From Unio delphinus (lineage: Eukaryota > Mollusca > Bivalvia > Unionida > Unionidae), in NCBI GenBank assembly GCA_029339505.1, contig JAQISU010000022.1, positions 17,861,001 through 17,925,000 of the forward strand: a DNA stretch of 64,000 nucleotides. The letters are read 5' to 3'. Each line of letters begins with the position of its first letter. Positions within the stretch are counted from its first letter, which is position 1. This document shows, piece after piece, positions 13,663 through 26,519 of this stretch. The position numbers and the translations under genes were made by a program. The notes under the pieces are model-generated. The model was not told the DNA's origin and did no database searches. It saw only the letters and a list, made by a program, of their open reading frames with translations.

Positions 13663-13790
13663 AAAAACGCTATCGATAAAGCGTGACATGATGATGCTTA
13701 TAAAAGTAGCAATCTGCAACATAAACATATTGCAAATGTGAAATTGATTCACGCGTTGAAAGGTAAACTGGTATTAGGTGCCGGTAATTA
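13663..13790 (+). pseudogene. Phospholipase A2 C-terminal remnant, copy C
   Basis: Encodes NAIDKA, a stop, then HDDAYKSSNLQHKHIANVKL and LVLGAGN, matching the C-terminal half of the PLA2 protein of the complete element, including the catalytic His-Asp region (one residue altered by the stop). It precedes integrase by a few bases, as in the complete element. Confidence 0.85.
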
Positions 13791-13796
13791 GAATCA

Positions 13797-14701
<905 letters not shown>

Positions 14702-14703
<2 letters not shown>

Positions 14704-14880
14704 TAGCACCTCTGCGTCTATTACACTCTTGACAAGTCAGCATAACATTTTCTCGTGTATGACCAAGACTGCTATTTTTTCTGTCTGCGGTAAATTGTGG
14801 ATTTTTTTTCGAATACTGCCACATCACTATACAAGTACAGCTCGCGCAGTGATTATTTTGCTGTTGTATTAGCATCATTA
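14702..14880 (-). pseudogene. Small HNH-domain remnant, copy C
   Basis: Minus strand encodes QQQNNHCASCTC near its right end and ENVMLTCQECNRRRGAS at its left end, matching the treble-clef HNH region that follows the polymerase-helicase gene in the complete element. It ends against the integrase remnant in convergent orientation, as there. Confidence 0.8.
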
Positions 14881-16270
14881 TAAATTCAACATCATGATCA
14901 AATTCTCTATAATTTTTTGAAGCTTTGTTTATAATGAGCGAGTTGTCTTTTTCTGATCATATCAAAGCTGACAATATCGCTGATGGTGGTGTCATTATAA
15001 TCTAAAACGACTCCACGAAGTTGAGTTATTACTCTAACTCGTGACACTGCGAGATAAATTAAATTGGACTAGTGAATGCGATCATCTACGATCCAAACAA
15101 CTGTATCAGAGATGGTTAACCGCTGAGATGAATCTATCGTCATTGATAATCCTAGCGTCCAGATAGATTTGTCAGAGCGCAATGCAACTTCGATAACATT
15201 GATATCGGCCAGATAAATATTTAACACAAGAGGTTGATTTTCTGTTTTCCCAGGAATATCAACTTCAATATTCTGTCTGCGTGAATCAGCTGGTCTATCA
15301 CATATCGGTACAGGCAACGCTGGAAATTGTTTTTTTTTTATGTAATTGAAACAGCCGCAATTGTAGTGTCTCTGATTATCTTTCTACTTGCCACTATCAA
15401 ATCGTTTGATCTCCACGCTTCCCAAAAATCATTTAACGAGGTTTCTGAATTTATTTTACGTGCTATCGCACCTTAGATTTTATCCGGTTGTAATCTGATT
15501 GATTTCTTGAACTCGCTTAATTCTGGATCAAGTGCTCTATGATCAGTATTAATTGTTTTATAATAATCTAAAAATTGCTTCAGCCAAGTGTGCGGGGACA
15601 AACTGACAACTGTTGGTGGTTGACCATGATCGCCACACATTATCACAGCTGTATTTATGAGTAAGATCCAATCAATTAATATTTTTAATATATCCAACAA
15701 CACTGTGCATATCTCATCCCAAAAAATGTTTTTTCGAAATATATTTCTCACTCATTTAACCAAGAGTCCATGCGTCACTTTTATATAGAAAAAAAACTGA
15801 TAAGTACAGGAATTGATTCATCGTTATTTAGTCTCTCTGGCAAGTCTGTGTGTGGGTGTCTGACTTCTCCCGAAATTATTCGATCACTCGTACTGTTTTT
15901 CTAGAGCTGCCACATCCGTTTACGAAAACGGTTTTATATCTACATGCTGGATAGGATAATGAGGTTGCACTTGATAATTCTGATATTTGATTATTTTTCA
16001 TGTAATTATCAGGAACTGTAACAACTGCTGATTCAGGATAATCATGTAACATTTATTGTTTTATTCTCCATGACACTCCAAAGCGCATCAGAATTTGTAA
16101 AACAAGCCACTGCTTCTTTATAATTGCTATCTATATAAATGAATCCATGGCGACGCTTACTGCGAATTCAGGAAATATATTCATCATCGATAGCAGGTTT
16201 CTAGAAATATAAGCCAGCATAGACGATGTTAGATGTTATTTACTGAGGAGATGTAGCTAACAATATTTCC
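14881..16270 (-). pseudogene. PolB-helicase pseudogene, copy C, helicase half
   Basis: Carries the helicase tail, CGDHGQPPTVVSLSPHTWL (motif III region), the DEICTVLLDILK Walker B block, a degraded Walker A, and on the right the polymerase motif C region (SSMLAYISRNLLSMMN then AVSVAMDS). The reading order is uninterrupted until about residue 480 of the reference protein, where unrelated DNA begins. The upstream half of the gene resumes 1.4 kb further on. Confidence 0.85.
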
Positions 16271-16310
16271 CAACTTTGATCCATCAGACAAGTTAGCATT
16301 TTCACGACTG

Positions 16311-16360
<50 letters not shown>

Positions 16361-16449
16361 CAAGAATACAAATCATATGGCATATAACAGTCCTTTCAAA
16401 TGCACTGGATCCAGCAAAGGATCACGTGTGTCAGGGATTGATAAAGATA

Positions 16450-16697
16450 AATGCAAAAAACTGACAAACAACAGTGCAGAACTAGTGTCACTCTAACAGA
16501 TGAGTCGCTTTGGGTCATCGATTTTGACATTTTACAGCATCCGCAACAATTTGAAGAAACTAGAAACACGATTTTTGTATTTTACTTGTCTGTCTTGTCT
16601 ATGTTCTGTATTTGCCTTTGATAAAGACTCATTAAGAGTCGAAAGCGCTCAGGCTAGAGCGACACTAGTTCTGCACTGTTGTTTGTCAGTTTTTTGC

Positions 16698-16700
<3 letters not shown>
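16450..16700. repeat. Perfect 40-bp inverted repeat with 171-nt spacer
   Basis: The left arm AATGCAAAAAACTGACAAAC and onward for 40 bases is exactly the reverse complement of the right arm ending GTTTGTCAGTTTTTTGCATT. Pairing continues imperfectly for about 25 bases more on the loop side. The right arm abuts a TA microsatellite. Confidence 0.9.

Positions 16701-16788
<88 letters not shown>
16701..16788. repeat. (TA)n microsatellite
   Basis: Perfect TA tract directly following the right arm of the inverted repeat. Confidence 0.95.
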
Positions 16789-16792
<4 letters not shown>

Positions 16793-17611
16793 CGTGCTTA
16801 GGCTCGAAGAAACAATAACATAGAAAGAGTAAAAATAACAAGCTTGTAAAAACTTAATAAACAATTTTTTAAGCACAAATATTTTCCAGAAAAGAAAAAA
16901 TAAACTTACGGTTTTAAGAATCAATTCCAACATTAATCCAAAAATAATTCAAAATATAATCCACTAGTGAAATTGCAAAGTCCTGCTAATAAAATGTCCA
17001 AATAATTCCCAGTTCGAATCTTACTGAAGCATCCAAGATGGAGGACGATGTCACGTGATGAAGTCAGTTCTGGTCTTATAAAATTCAATGAGCACAATTA
17101 TTTTGCAGATAAATAACAAAATAAATTCTCTTGATCCAAACGAATTGATATAATTTCCAATACAAGGTAATTTAAAATAACTCAAAACAATACAACTTAA
17201 TATTCTAACAGCCCAACTTCTACTAAATAGTTTGCTTCAAAACATCATTTATATACCTGTTTTTGCGTAAACAAGGAAGGGGTCATATGATCTTCTAGAA
17301 TCATTAGAACATATTCACGTTCAAAACATCTCGTTCACACCGTATGACCCAACTAAAAATAGAAAGATGTTTATAACAAAGCTCCATAATGTCCTTGGAA
17401 TCAACCAATCATTTTAAAAGCATGTTTACAACTCTGAAGCCAGGTCAGAAATGAGGTCAACATCTGGTGTTTTTTTGTAAAGTACAAGTCATACCACTTT
17501 TTAAAAAAATATCTCCCAATGAATGAATCTTAAACTTAAAATGTCAAATTTGAATCTGACAAACAAACAAGTAAAATAAAAATAAATGACTTAAATCAAA
17601 TATACGTATCA

Positions 17612-17612
<1 letters not shown>

Positions 17613-17697
<85 letters not shown>
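17613..17697. repeat. (TA)n microsatellite at insertion edge
   Basis: TA tract at the boundary between the insertion and the upstream half of the copy C polymerase gene. Confidence 0.95.
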
Positions 17698-17698
<1 letters not shown>

Positions 17699-17699
<1 letters not shown>

Positions 17700-19440
17700 C
17701 TGTTGCATCTGCGACTATAAAATCGTATTCAGCGTCATATTGAATTAATCGTGAATAATGCCGCTTGTGGTCATATTCTCCTCCTTGGGTCAATTTTCCG
17801 ATCATTCTTTTACCGAGATCGTTTAAGTTTTTGTTATTGATTTCAAAACTCTCCTTGGATCGTTTAAGAATATAGTACTCTTCGAGATCAGGAAATTATT
17901 CTTTGTAATCATTAATAATAATAATAATCAAGACTATCAGGTTGTGGTAACCAAACCTCATTCTACGTTCGATATGATATAATTGCCTCACCGAGAATCA
18001 GCGATATCAATATTTTACAATCGATCATATATCGTAATAATACTATTGTTGGTGCCCAGTATTTTTCAGCGAAGTATCTACCAAACCAAACATAACAAAT
18101 CGGATGATGTCCTTAGGCAAACTCGAATGATACCACACTAGCCAACCCGGTTAGATCAAAATTGGGTAGTGGTCCATTTATCTCAAATCGTTTTTATTTC
18201 CAAATCGTTTAAAATACCCAACACACTCTCCGTACCCGAGGAAACTTCCTGGAAAGCAACCAACTATATCAACCGAGATAACATTTTTAGAATAATATGT
18301 GGTATTCCATTATCCGCCGTGTCCATATTATACACAACTAGCTTGAACCTCTGAGGAAATTTCAAATCGTGTTGGCTTCCATAGATTTCTCTCTTCAACG
18401 AAATAATCTGCAACTGACGGGACTGTACAACAGTTTGTTTGTATTTGCTTGGTATTATCCTTTTAAATTTGCTCAGCGAGTTTTCTATTTCAGCGGTAAC
18501 AGCATTTGTTAGGTTAAGTTAGGTCTTACAAATTGATCAAATTTACCTTTTTCATCTTCAAAACTCTGAAATAACCACACTGACACAGGATCGTTTGACT
18601 TAACTCGTAAATAAAATCAAACAAATTCTCCGTGTAGTATTTTACGGTTTTGTCTGGTAGAAATGTTGGTACTGCGATAGTTAACGCGTTTGCATTATGA
18701 TCAACGATATTTATTGGAGCTCTGTTTTTATATTTTGATTCTTATAATACTTCTCATGTTACGATTATTTAGAATCTTAATGTGTTTTTGTTAGTTCAGC
18801 CACATTTTGTATTGTAGCGCCTGTATCTTTGACTTATAAAGCCCATTCATTTTTTTTTTTACGTCTTAGATCTGTCAGACCGCTTCCACGCATCGCATTT
18901 GTAAACTGGTATGTTACTCGTTTGGGTACCCAATTTATTCTATAAAATTTCATAGGTTTTAGATTCTCAACATTTGTCTTTTCGTTTATCGGATAAATTC
19001 CATAAATAACAGTATTGACAAGTCACTCTTGCTCATAATACGGCTTGTCAATTCCAGTCAATATTCCTGGTTTGGAACTCTGACTTACAATAACAGTTTT
19101 TTATTTTTGAGGATAGAGTCGTATTATCACGAATAGTCCAGTTTCCTGTTTCTGCTAGTATAATAAATTTCACTCTCAAAACATACTTTCGATGATCAAG
19201 ATGCGCTATTATACTCGCTGCTCGTTTATCATTCATTGTAGCATTATCATCGATTCGAAATGTTGACCAGGAATGAGTTGCTCCATCTTTCTAAAGTTTG
19301 TTTATAGCATCATACATTTTATTAATCATCTTTTTATCACTCACTAGACCCTTACTTGGTTTATCTAGAGAGATTCAATCGAGATTAAATTTATAGGATT
19401 TCCTGGGTTTGATTTTGGATAATATTTCCATATTATAAAT
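17699..19440 (-). pseudogene. PolB-helicase pseudogene, copy C, N-terminal and palm half
   Basis: Holds the reference-protein N-terminus (MEILSKIKPRKSYKFNLD, then HSWSTFRI-like), the region around ILTGIDKPYYE, a degenerate motif A neighbourhood, and motif B-like MIGKLTQGGEYD followed by YDAEYDFIVAD. Stops and frameshifts are frequent. A tryptophan codon (GNWTIRD) occupies the position of the in-frame TGA in the complete element. Confidence 0.83.
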
Positions 19441-19464
19441 AAACAAGTATTTAAATAAAGATAT

Positions 19465-19496
19465 TTTATATGATGAACCACTGTAAACGGCTCCCG

Positions 19497-19571
<75 letters not shown>
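19465..19571 (+). pseudogene. Zinc-ribbon start fragment plus (TA)n, copy C
   Basis: MMNHCKRLPI matches the first residues of the zinc-ribbon gene, which is divergent from the polymerase gene as in the complete element. It runs at once into a (TA)n tract, beyond which copy D begins. Confidence 0.65.
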
Positions 19572-19573
<2 letters not shown>

Positions 19574-19622
19574 CACCCGCATTTAAGACGCAAATATCTT
19601 AAGGATAAATGTCTTAAGACGG

Positions 19623-19636
19623 AAATCTTAGGATTT
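19623..19636 (-). terminator. Gene-end palindrome of copy D penton-like gene
   Basis: AAATCTTAGGATTT gives an AAATC/GATTT stem at the end of the penton-like pseudogene, the third version of the palindrome seen in copy B and the complete element. Confidence 0.5.
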
Positions 19637-19639
19637 CAC

Positions 19640-20790
19640 ATAGAGACTTATTTGTAAAATATCATTATCCAATTCAAGTAAGTTACTGGATTGGTCAGTG
19701 AGTTTAAAAAATCTATTCTTTATTAAAAATCCAGGTGGAACCAGTGGTGTAAACGAATACAAAATGTATTCCTGCAGGACCTGATTTGATTTTTCTAGAT
19801 TTATTTGGTAGCTTCGATCAATAACATCACATACTAGATTTACTTTGAACACTGAGGATCTATTGACATTTCCTGATGCTATATGTCTTCAACCTCCGTC
19901 TGGTTCATTATTATGCTTGAAGATGCATCAAGAAATACCTTATCTGAATGAAACCATATTTTATTATCATACGACTGAGTAACTTTAATATTTATTACTC
20001 GATCATGAATTCGTAGATTAATATACTCGGTATCGTCTATTATTTGATTTATATGCTGAATTGTATAGATAATTTGTTGTTTTAAATCGTCAGAATAATC
20101 TTGTGTAGCACTAACAAATAAATTCCTTTATTTATCAAATGCGCGAGTGAGTGCTCAGTTTATTCTTTCTCTGAAACTATTAATTTATCCCTCATTTACA
20201 ATCATTTTAAGATTCTACTCAATAAGAGCACTCTTAAACAGATAATTAATGTTGGTGGGTAATTTTCACCATTATCAAGAATAATGAATCATTCCCTTTC
20301 CCAAATCGGTTTTCTGTACTCTGGTTTTGCTATAAAGTTTTTCACATTTGTGTTAAATCATTCAATTTGATATTTAGGTGGTGGAATTTCAGACCATTCT
20401 AGCACTGTTCTGATCGATGACTGATAAATATCTACAACATAGCCTGGTGAGTTTATCTCAATCGCGACTGATAATGTCGGTTCGTGGACTATTATAGCAA
20501 TTTTTTTTATTCTTTTCCCGTCATGGATTTACTCTACGCTGGAGTTTATTATTGATCTGTTCGATTTGATAATTTCCAGACGGTATAAAAAGAATAATCC
20601 AATCAGGAGATCCATCTGGTTTATTTATTTGTGTGCAAACACTAGAGAATTATTCGATTGCTGCCACCAAATGATTTTGATCTAATATTTGGCCAGCTGT
20701 AATATACAAGTAATTTTGCTAGTGCGATTTCCCTTACCAGAATTGCATTTGGGAAATTGATACTAAATTCAGGGTTAGTTGAGGGTATTG
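19640..20790 (-). pseudogene. Penton-like virion protein pseudogene, copy D
   Basis: C-terminal blocks FKVNLVCDVIDRSYQINLEK and PPGFLIKNRF, then FKLTDQSSNLLELDN, are well preserved. The N-terminal ANAILVREIALAKLLVYYSW-type block is readable at the right. The middle is shortened and frameshifted. Confidence 0.85.
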
Positions 20791-21315
20791 AGATCATGGT
20801 TGTTCTTGCTGGAGTTGTATTCGCGGTTATCTGTTTCAGTAATTCCATTGTAAATATTATTGTTATGTTTTTCTAATTTTGATGTTGCTGCGTGGTAGAT
20901 GTTAGTCATTACCGAGAACTCGTTATCGGATATCACTGTATCGTCGAGACTGGAGGATATCAACGAAGATATTTGAGAATATGCATTCGTTGTGATATGG
21001 ATATAACTTCTTTATATACTCGTGTAGTTTATTGTGACTGCATGTGGAAATTTTGTTTGCAATGATATAAAAAGCCTGTAATTGTTGTTACGGCTGAAAT
21101 ACAAATTGTAAAAACTACGGGTTTAATCATTATTACTGTTGATAACAATATACCCGTTCCAGCAATACGACTTGAAACCGAATATATAATTATGTCAACA
21201 CGGGTAATACGCCTATGGTATATTTTATTTTTACTGTATATTCGTCAATGAGATTTATTAGTTTAGTTTGAAACTCGCTCACTTGATCGTATCGATATTG
21301 TTGCACGTTCATTAT
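20791..21315 (-). pseudogene. Hydrophobic virion-type protein pseudogene, copy D
   Basis: Keeps MISSSLDDTVISDNEFSVMT and the YQVRE-like start (CNNIDTIK-type frame) with degenerate hydrophobic segments between. It lies in the same gene order as the complete element. Confidence 0.72.
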
Positions 21316-21324
21316 ACTATGTAC

Positions 21325-22180
21325 TTAAATCAATACAAATTCTACATACCATGTGATTGATATTGATGCTAAATTAACATCAATAGAGGTTATTGTAAAC
21401 ATCTCCATGACGCCTTTATCTATTATTGCACTTGTAGTATTAATTTCCGTGGACATACTTGATGATACGTTAAACTGTAATACTGAAAATAGAGTTAATC
21501 TATTAATGCCCCGTGCAGCTGCAGTATCTTGAACGATATTATTTTGAGGTATCCAGATGAAAGATCCATGCTGTGCACAATGCACGATATTAATATTTTG
21601 TTTATGAGGTATTTTAATTTTATCAAGCCGTGCAGCGATAGCAGGAAAATCACTAACGATATTATCCTGTGTTTGTTTAATCGTATCAATAGCTGTTTTA
21701 ATGTCAGAGTTTAATGGTGATCAAAGAAATTATTCGCGGTTTCATACGTTTCTCTAAAATTCCTGCGGAGGTTTGCAAACGCGCCTGCAGCGTTGATAGA
21801 TTATTCTCTGTGGTTTTATATTCGTCTCGCAGCGTTGTTAGTTAACTGTTTGTGGTTTCATATTCGTCTCGCATAATATTATGTAACACAGTTGAAAAAA
21901 GAACTCTTGGTTAAATCCTACCATTAGATTCAAACACTGTTAGGGAATTTTCGGTTACTCCATTGAGTATAACTAGAATATCATTCAGGGAAACATTACT
22001 CGTTTTCTATTTCCCCTGTCTATCTTGAAATACAACAATTTTGTCTGGCTACACACTTGCGAGATTTAACATTTTAGATATTTCATCCTCAATAAAATAA
22101 ATTACATCTTTGGTTGCCGATATTTCCCCGGTGGTTTTGTCAGGCTCGAGAGAGATTTCCCGTAAATATCAATCATTATA
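21325..22180 (-). pseudogene. Fibre-like protein pseudogene, copy D
   Basis: The head domain is the best part: QHGSFIWIPQNNIVQDTAAA, RGINRLTLFSVLQFNVSSSM and the terminal ITWYVEFV strand match the head ORF of the complete element. The right end keeps the start of the shaft protein with one W to Y change in the conserved IDIWGRSL peptide (IDIYGKSL). Confidence 0.8.
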
Positions 22181-22189
22181 TTTTCAGAT

Positions 22190-22470
22190 CTCTCTAAAAG
22201 AACTCGTGTACGGTTTTATGGGGTGGTTTAGTCGATAATGATATAGCATCTAGGACATTAATTACTTCCTGGCCGCATATTGGCGGGTCGAGATTAATAA
22301 TACCGGTTTCAGCGCTGTATGTTTGTTGTGGTAATTGATCAAGCATAAAAACACCTCTGAAGCTTTTTTTATTGTTAACTGTTTAGCAGCATCAAGTAAA
22401 TCAGAACTTGACAGCGGTTTTAGTAAACCGTCAGTGGCAACCTCAGGCCTTTTCCGCTGTACCATAAAAA
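22190..22470 (-). pseudogene. Adenain-like protease pseudogene, copy D, core deleted
   Basis: The N-terminal SSDLLDAAKQLTIKKA block and the C-terminal NVLDAISLSTKPPHKTV-like block are present, but the segment from the catalytic histidine to the aspartate is deleted. It starts at a MVQRK peptide upstream of the conserved region, showing an ancestral longer N-terminus. Confidence 0.78.
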
Positions 22471-22489
22471 AGGAGTCTCTGGTAGTCTT

Positions 22490-22862
22490 AGACCCAATGC
22501 TTTAACTGATCGCCTTTTTAAAATCCTATTCCCGTTGCTTTCTTTAGTACCATTCCTGCCGCTGTTCCAATTGCTACTAATGCGTCGGCTTTCTCGACTG
22601 TGGGGGCGACCGGGGCAATCAAAGCTGGTAAAAGCATCTGATTTAATCATATTTTTGACTTTTCATGGAGCGAAATTAAGTTGAACGCCTTATTGAAATG
22701 GTGATATTGAGTTTTAGTCAGCGACAACTTATTTGGACTACCATTAACAATCTGATCTCGCTTTATAGTTATTGTTGCCTCGGTTGTGCTCTCGATTTTC
22801 GATCGTAAATGTTTCACCTAACCAGGAGTCAGAGTAACATTAACGTGATTGTATGACATTTA
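22490..22862 (-). pseudogene. Small basic virion protein pseudogene, copy D
   Basis: SHNHVNVTLTPG-like start, ITIKRDQIVNGSPNK-like and LSLTKTQYHHFNKA-like blocks identify the gene. Its C-terminal alanine-rich tail (PALIAPVAPTVEKADALVAI-like) is readable in a second frame. Confidence 0.75.
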
Positions 22863-22899
22863 ATTAATACATGAGAATGATCTAATTGTCTACATGTTT

Positions 22900-23725
22900 A
22901 CATGTTTTCTACTGGTTCATCAACGACTCTCATTCGTCCACCAGTACCTTCGAGTAACATCGATTTGACACTGAGAATGACTGCTATTACTCTGTAGTTA
23001 AGGACAAGTGGGGCTGGAGCAACCGGAAGAGTTACAAGAGCTCGGATTTGTATGTCAACAACACTCTTTCTGGTTAAATGAAGATGTTCCAGCGAAAATT
23101 AATAAATCAGATATCGATTTTTAAAATCCAATTGTGATATGCGCAGACCAGTATCTGCATTTTTATCACGTCTCAAAATGTCAGCAAACGATTGATGATA
23201 CGTGCGTACTATTTGGTTTTGTCCGTGATTAAGTAAAATATCGTCGGATGGTTCTTGTTGGTCGTTGATCCTTAACGAGACTTCAGAAACATCCAGTTGA
23301 TTAATTATCATATGACTCCGAGTTTGTGAATTTCATCCTGTTTTATCCAGTAGCGCAACAAAAATATTCCGTGGCGCAGAAACACCTTGTTTTGATGCCA
23401 TGTACCATGTAAATATACCGTTAATAGAACTCTCCATTTAGGCCGTCGTAACTGTTAGCCATGATAGCAATGATTTACCACCTGCATCCAAAAATGATAG
23501 TAATTTTGCCTCTGCAGTGATCGATTTAGTCATTACTGGCATCCACAATGAAAGTTTTGTTATATTTACTTTACCATCAGCAACACCAGAACCAGGCCAG
23601 ATTGCATCATTATCATATTTGCTCGTATGAGGACTACTGTTTGATTCGCTCCAAAGATAACCTTTCTAACATTTCTACAAAGTCCGAAAATGTGGGATAG
23701 TGGAATCGCGTATCAGATAACCTTG
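22900..23725 (-). pseudogene. Major capsid protein pseudogene, copy D (C-terminal part)
   Basis: Contains MIINQLDVSEVSLRINDQQE and PSDDILLNHGQNQIVRTYHQ, equivalent to the DQLGVKDVSLRINGQQEPSE region of the intact capsid gene, plus the region upstream up to about FGLCRNVRKVIF. It breaks off where host-type repeat DNA begins. Confidence 0.82.
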
Positions 23726-24285
23726 TGACGTGCATGGACTTTATGCATGATCAGTCGATCACCGGGGGTGAGTGGAGGTGGCATTAATATCGTTTAGTGA
23801 TTCTGGTCGAAGTATCAGAAACATCAATGATATTGAGGTGTCGCACCAGAAAAAAAGAACGTTCTTATCTACTTGCTGATGCTGATGTTGTACGAGGAAG
23901 CCATCCTGCATCCAACTTATATAAGTCTCAACAAGTCCGTTCGACAAGGTTAACATTCGATGACCAAAACTTAACAGCTGGCAAAATGCCAAAGGCAGAG
24001 GAAGCATTAGTCAGAGGTTGTAACACGAAAACATTTGCTGCTTGTAAGAATCTCATAGAGTCGTTTTCTGGATCATCATATATGATAGTGGCGAAGGTCT
24101 TTAACGAAACAGAACACAATTTTTAATTTCGTTAGTCTTGAATCTACTTGGTTAGTGTGCCAAGCTATAGGATATTGCAACAAAATTGACGATGTCCTCA
24201 TGCCTTGTGAACTGTTCTTGCTATACGACTGTTTTTTTTTTAGCCATAAGTAGTTATCTCTCAATTGCTCTAACTTCTAGCTTCT
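23726..24285. repeat. Dispersed repeat between copies D and E, related to 57.3-57.7 kb
   Basis: The left part (GCATGATCAGTCGATCACCG region) resembles 57.34-57.44 kb in the same orientation. The right part (GAACACAATTTTTAATTTC and TTCTAGCTTCTTCCG) resembles 57.53-57.72 kb in the opposite orientation. A 109-codon plus-strand frame crosses it, but I recognise no family. It separates two virus fragments exactly. Confidence 0.6.
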
Positions 24286-25190
24286 TCCGATAATTTAAAT
24301 GTTGGAATATCTTCTACACGTATATTATACTTCGCAACAAATTTTTTCTCGTTCTAGGATCATCATCTTCTGATACTTTTTGAATAATTTGTGTATTAAA
24401 TACTTCCATGTCAAAGATAATTTTATTACATATTTCTACGACGCTGATAAATTCTTTTTAGGTGAGAGTACCAGATTCGGTAGATACCAACAACAACGAA
24501 AAATCGTTATTCATTGCTGAAACATTTACAGTGATTTTATCTTGTCGAGTTATGTAATATCTATCAAGATGTCGTGTTATTGCGAAAAAATCTAACTTTG
24601 TATACTCGGTATACTCCTATAACTTTTTACCTGATTATCAAGTTTTATCTTGTCGGTAATATAATCAGATTTTTTAAGTTAGGGTGGTAAATCAACGGTT
24701 TCTTGTCGAGGTGGATTTTCAGGCCAACCCAGTATTGTCCTTATAGAACTCTGATAAATATCTACGACATATCCTGGCGAGTTTATCTCAATGGCAGATG
24801 ATAACGTCGGCTCGTGAACTGTTATAGCGATTTTCGATTCTTTTCCAGTAATGGATTTTATTCTGCGCTGAAATTCATTATTGATTTGTTCAATTTGGTA
24901 GGACCCAGATGGTATGGAAACAACGTTCCAGTCAGGAGTCCCGTCTTGTTTATTCTTACTCACAAACACCAGGGAATTATTTGGTTGTTGACCACCGAAT
25001 GGTACTGATCTGATATTTGGCCAACTATGGTATACTCTCAGTTTTGCTATTGCTATTTCCTTCACGGAAACCGCAGTAGGGAAATTGACACTGAACTAAG
25101 GATTCGTTGAGGTTATTGATATCATGCTGGTTTTCACCGGTGTGGTATTTTTCGCTATTCGTTGAAGTAGTTCTTGCAATGTCGCCATTG
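24286..25190 (-). pseudogene. Penton-like virion protein pseudogene, copy E
   Basis: An uninterrupted stretch carries IAIAKLRVYHSWPNIRSVPF, NNSLVFVSKNKQDGTPDWNV, IPSGSYQIEQINNEFQRRIK and SSIRTILGWPENPP, all shared with the intact protein. The C-terminal third is missing because the fragment begins at the repeat boundary. A few stops lie at either end. Confidence 0.88.
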
Positions 25191-25194
25191 TTAT

Positions 25195-25650
25195 TATATT
25201 CGTGTTCTTTTTCTAATTTTGACATCGCGGAATCATAAACACGTACCCTCGCCGAGAACTCACTATCAGATATTAATGTGTCATCGAGTGACGACGATAT
25301 CATCGAGGATAATTGGGAGTATGCGGTTGACACAACATGGAATTTAACTACGTAGTCTTGTAGTTTACGATGGCTGCATGATGATATTTTTTGTTATATC
25401 TAAAAAATTTCCGCGATTGTTGTCGCCGCTGTATATAAATTGGAACAGCTATCGGGGCAACCACTGTCACCGAGGAGAATATTATACCAGCTCCGGTGAT
25501 TACACCTGATACCGAGTACACGGTAACGTCAACTGCGGTGATTCTTCGTCGGTATTCTTTTATTTTTTGGTGAAACTTGAAACTCCTCACTGAGTGTTTT
25601 GAGTTTAGTTTGAAATTCTCTGACCTGATCATATTGATACTGCAGTGGTG
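25195..25650 (-). pseudogene. Hydrophobic virion-type protein pseudogene, copy E
   Basis: Keeps KIKEYRRRITAVDVTVYSVS and GVITGAGIIFSSVTVVAPIA, followed after a frameshift by SSMISSSLDDTLISDSEFSA. Same organisation as the intact protein, with a short deletion between the two membrane-like segments. Confidence 0.82.
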
Positions 25651-26500
25651 TCCACGTAAATGATCCGCATTGAATCGCGTACACGTTATTTATGATATTT
25701 TTTTTGTTCGTGAGGGATTTTTATTTTTTCAAGTTTTTCTATCATCCTCGGTAGATCATCCTTGATGGCATCGTTGATCGTTTTAAAATCCGTGATTGTC
25801 CTCCTTATTTCCACGATTGCATCTGAAAATGATATCTCTTCGCGAATAATCCCTAATCGCTGATTAATCGCTGTTATTTCAAAGAGTTTCGTGATAATAC
25901 CAGTGAGATCTATTTTAACATCATCGGGTTTCGAATTTTTTTTAACAAAAAAATTATCAATGGAGTTATCGGTCCTGTTAAAGTTTTTACGTAACGTAGT
26001 AAATTGAGATACATGAGCGTCATAATCGGATCGCAATGTTGCCAAATTATCGATAGCAGATTTTACGTGTATGATTTGCAACTCGGGTTGCGAACGTGGA
26101 ATACCAAAGAAATTATATATCGGGGCTTCGATATTATCAATTATACTCTGTTATAATCGACCAAAATTAATTATATGATCGTTGTATTCTGATTGTTGTT
26201 TTAGTTGGGCATCCACAATAATTGAAATGAGGTTTCAGTTTACCCTGATCGGTAAACAACGCGATAGTATCTTCTACTGCGTCGCGTTGTTTTGTCAAAA
26301 TGTCATCAAGGGAAACATTACTAGTTTTCAATTTATCCTGACGATCTTGAAATACGACTTATTCATTGGGATCAACACTTGCTAAGTTCAACATCTCGTA
26401 TATTTCATCTTCGATTATTTTTTTTAACATCACTGGTTGTAGATGTTACTGCGGTGTTTTTTTAGGATTGATAGAGATCTCCCCCAAATATCAATCATGT
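25650..26500 (-). pseudogene. Fibre-like protein pseudogene, copy E
   Basis: Carries the shaft coiled coil in one frame, ending RMIEKLEKIKIPHEQKKYHK. This passes directly into the position where the head should start, so in this copy shaft and head-start share a frame. The head itself is mostly deleted. The right end keeps the IDIWGRSL anchor peptide and SVSLDDIL-type shaft repeats. Confidence 0.8.
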
Positions 26501-26519
26501 TATTTTATATAATTTCTCT

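Larger units (their letters stand above)
16271..17698. other. 1.4 kb insertion splitting copy C polymerase gene
   Basis: The two flanking halves of the polymerase gene meet at the same codon region (FIVAD), so this block is foreign. It is bounded by CA/TA microsatellites, contains a third TA tract, and holds a large inverted repeat near its left third. No reverse transcriptase, transposase or other domain is visible. Target duplications cannot be defined because both edges are microsatellite. Confidence 0.6.

Noticed and set aside
23797..24126. 109-codon plus-strand frame as a host gene
   Set aside because: It lies in a rearranged repeat, has no recognisable domain, and its partner at 57 kb is not open over the same length.
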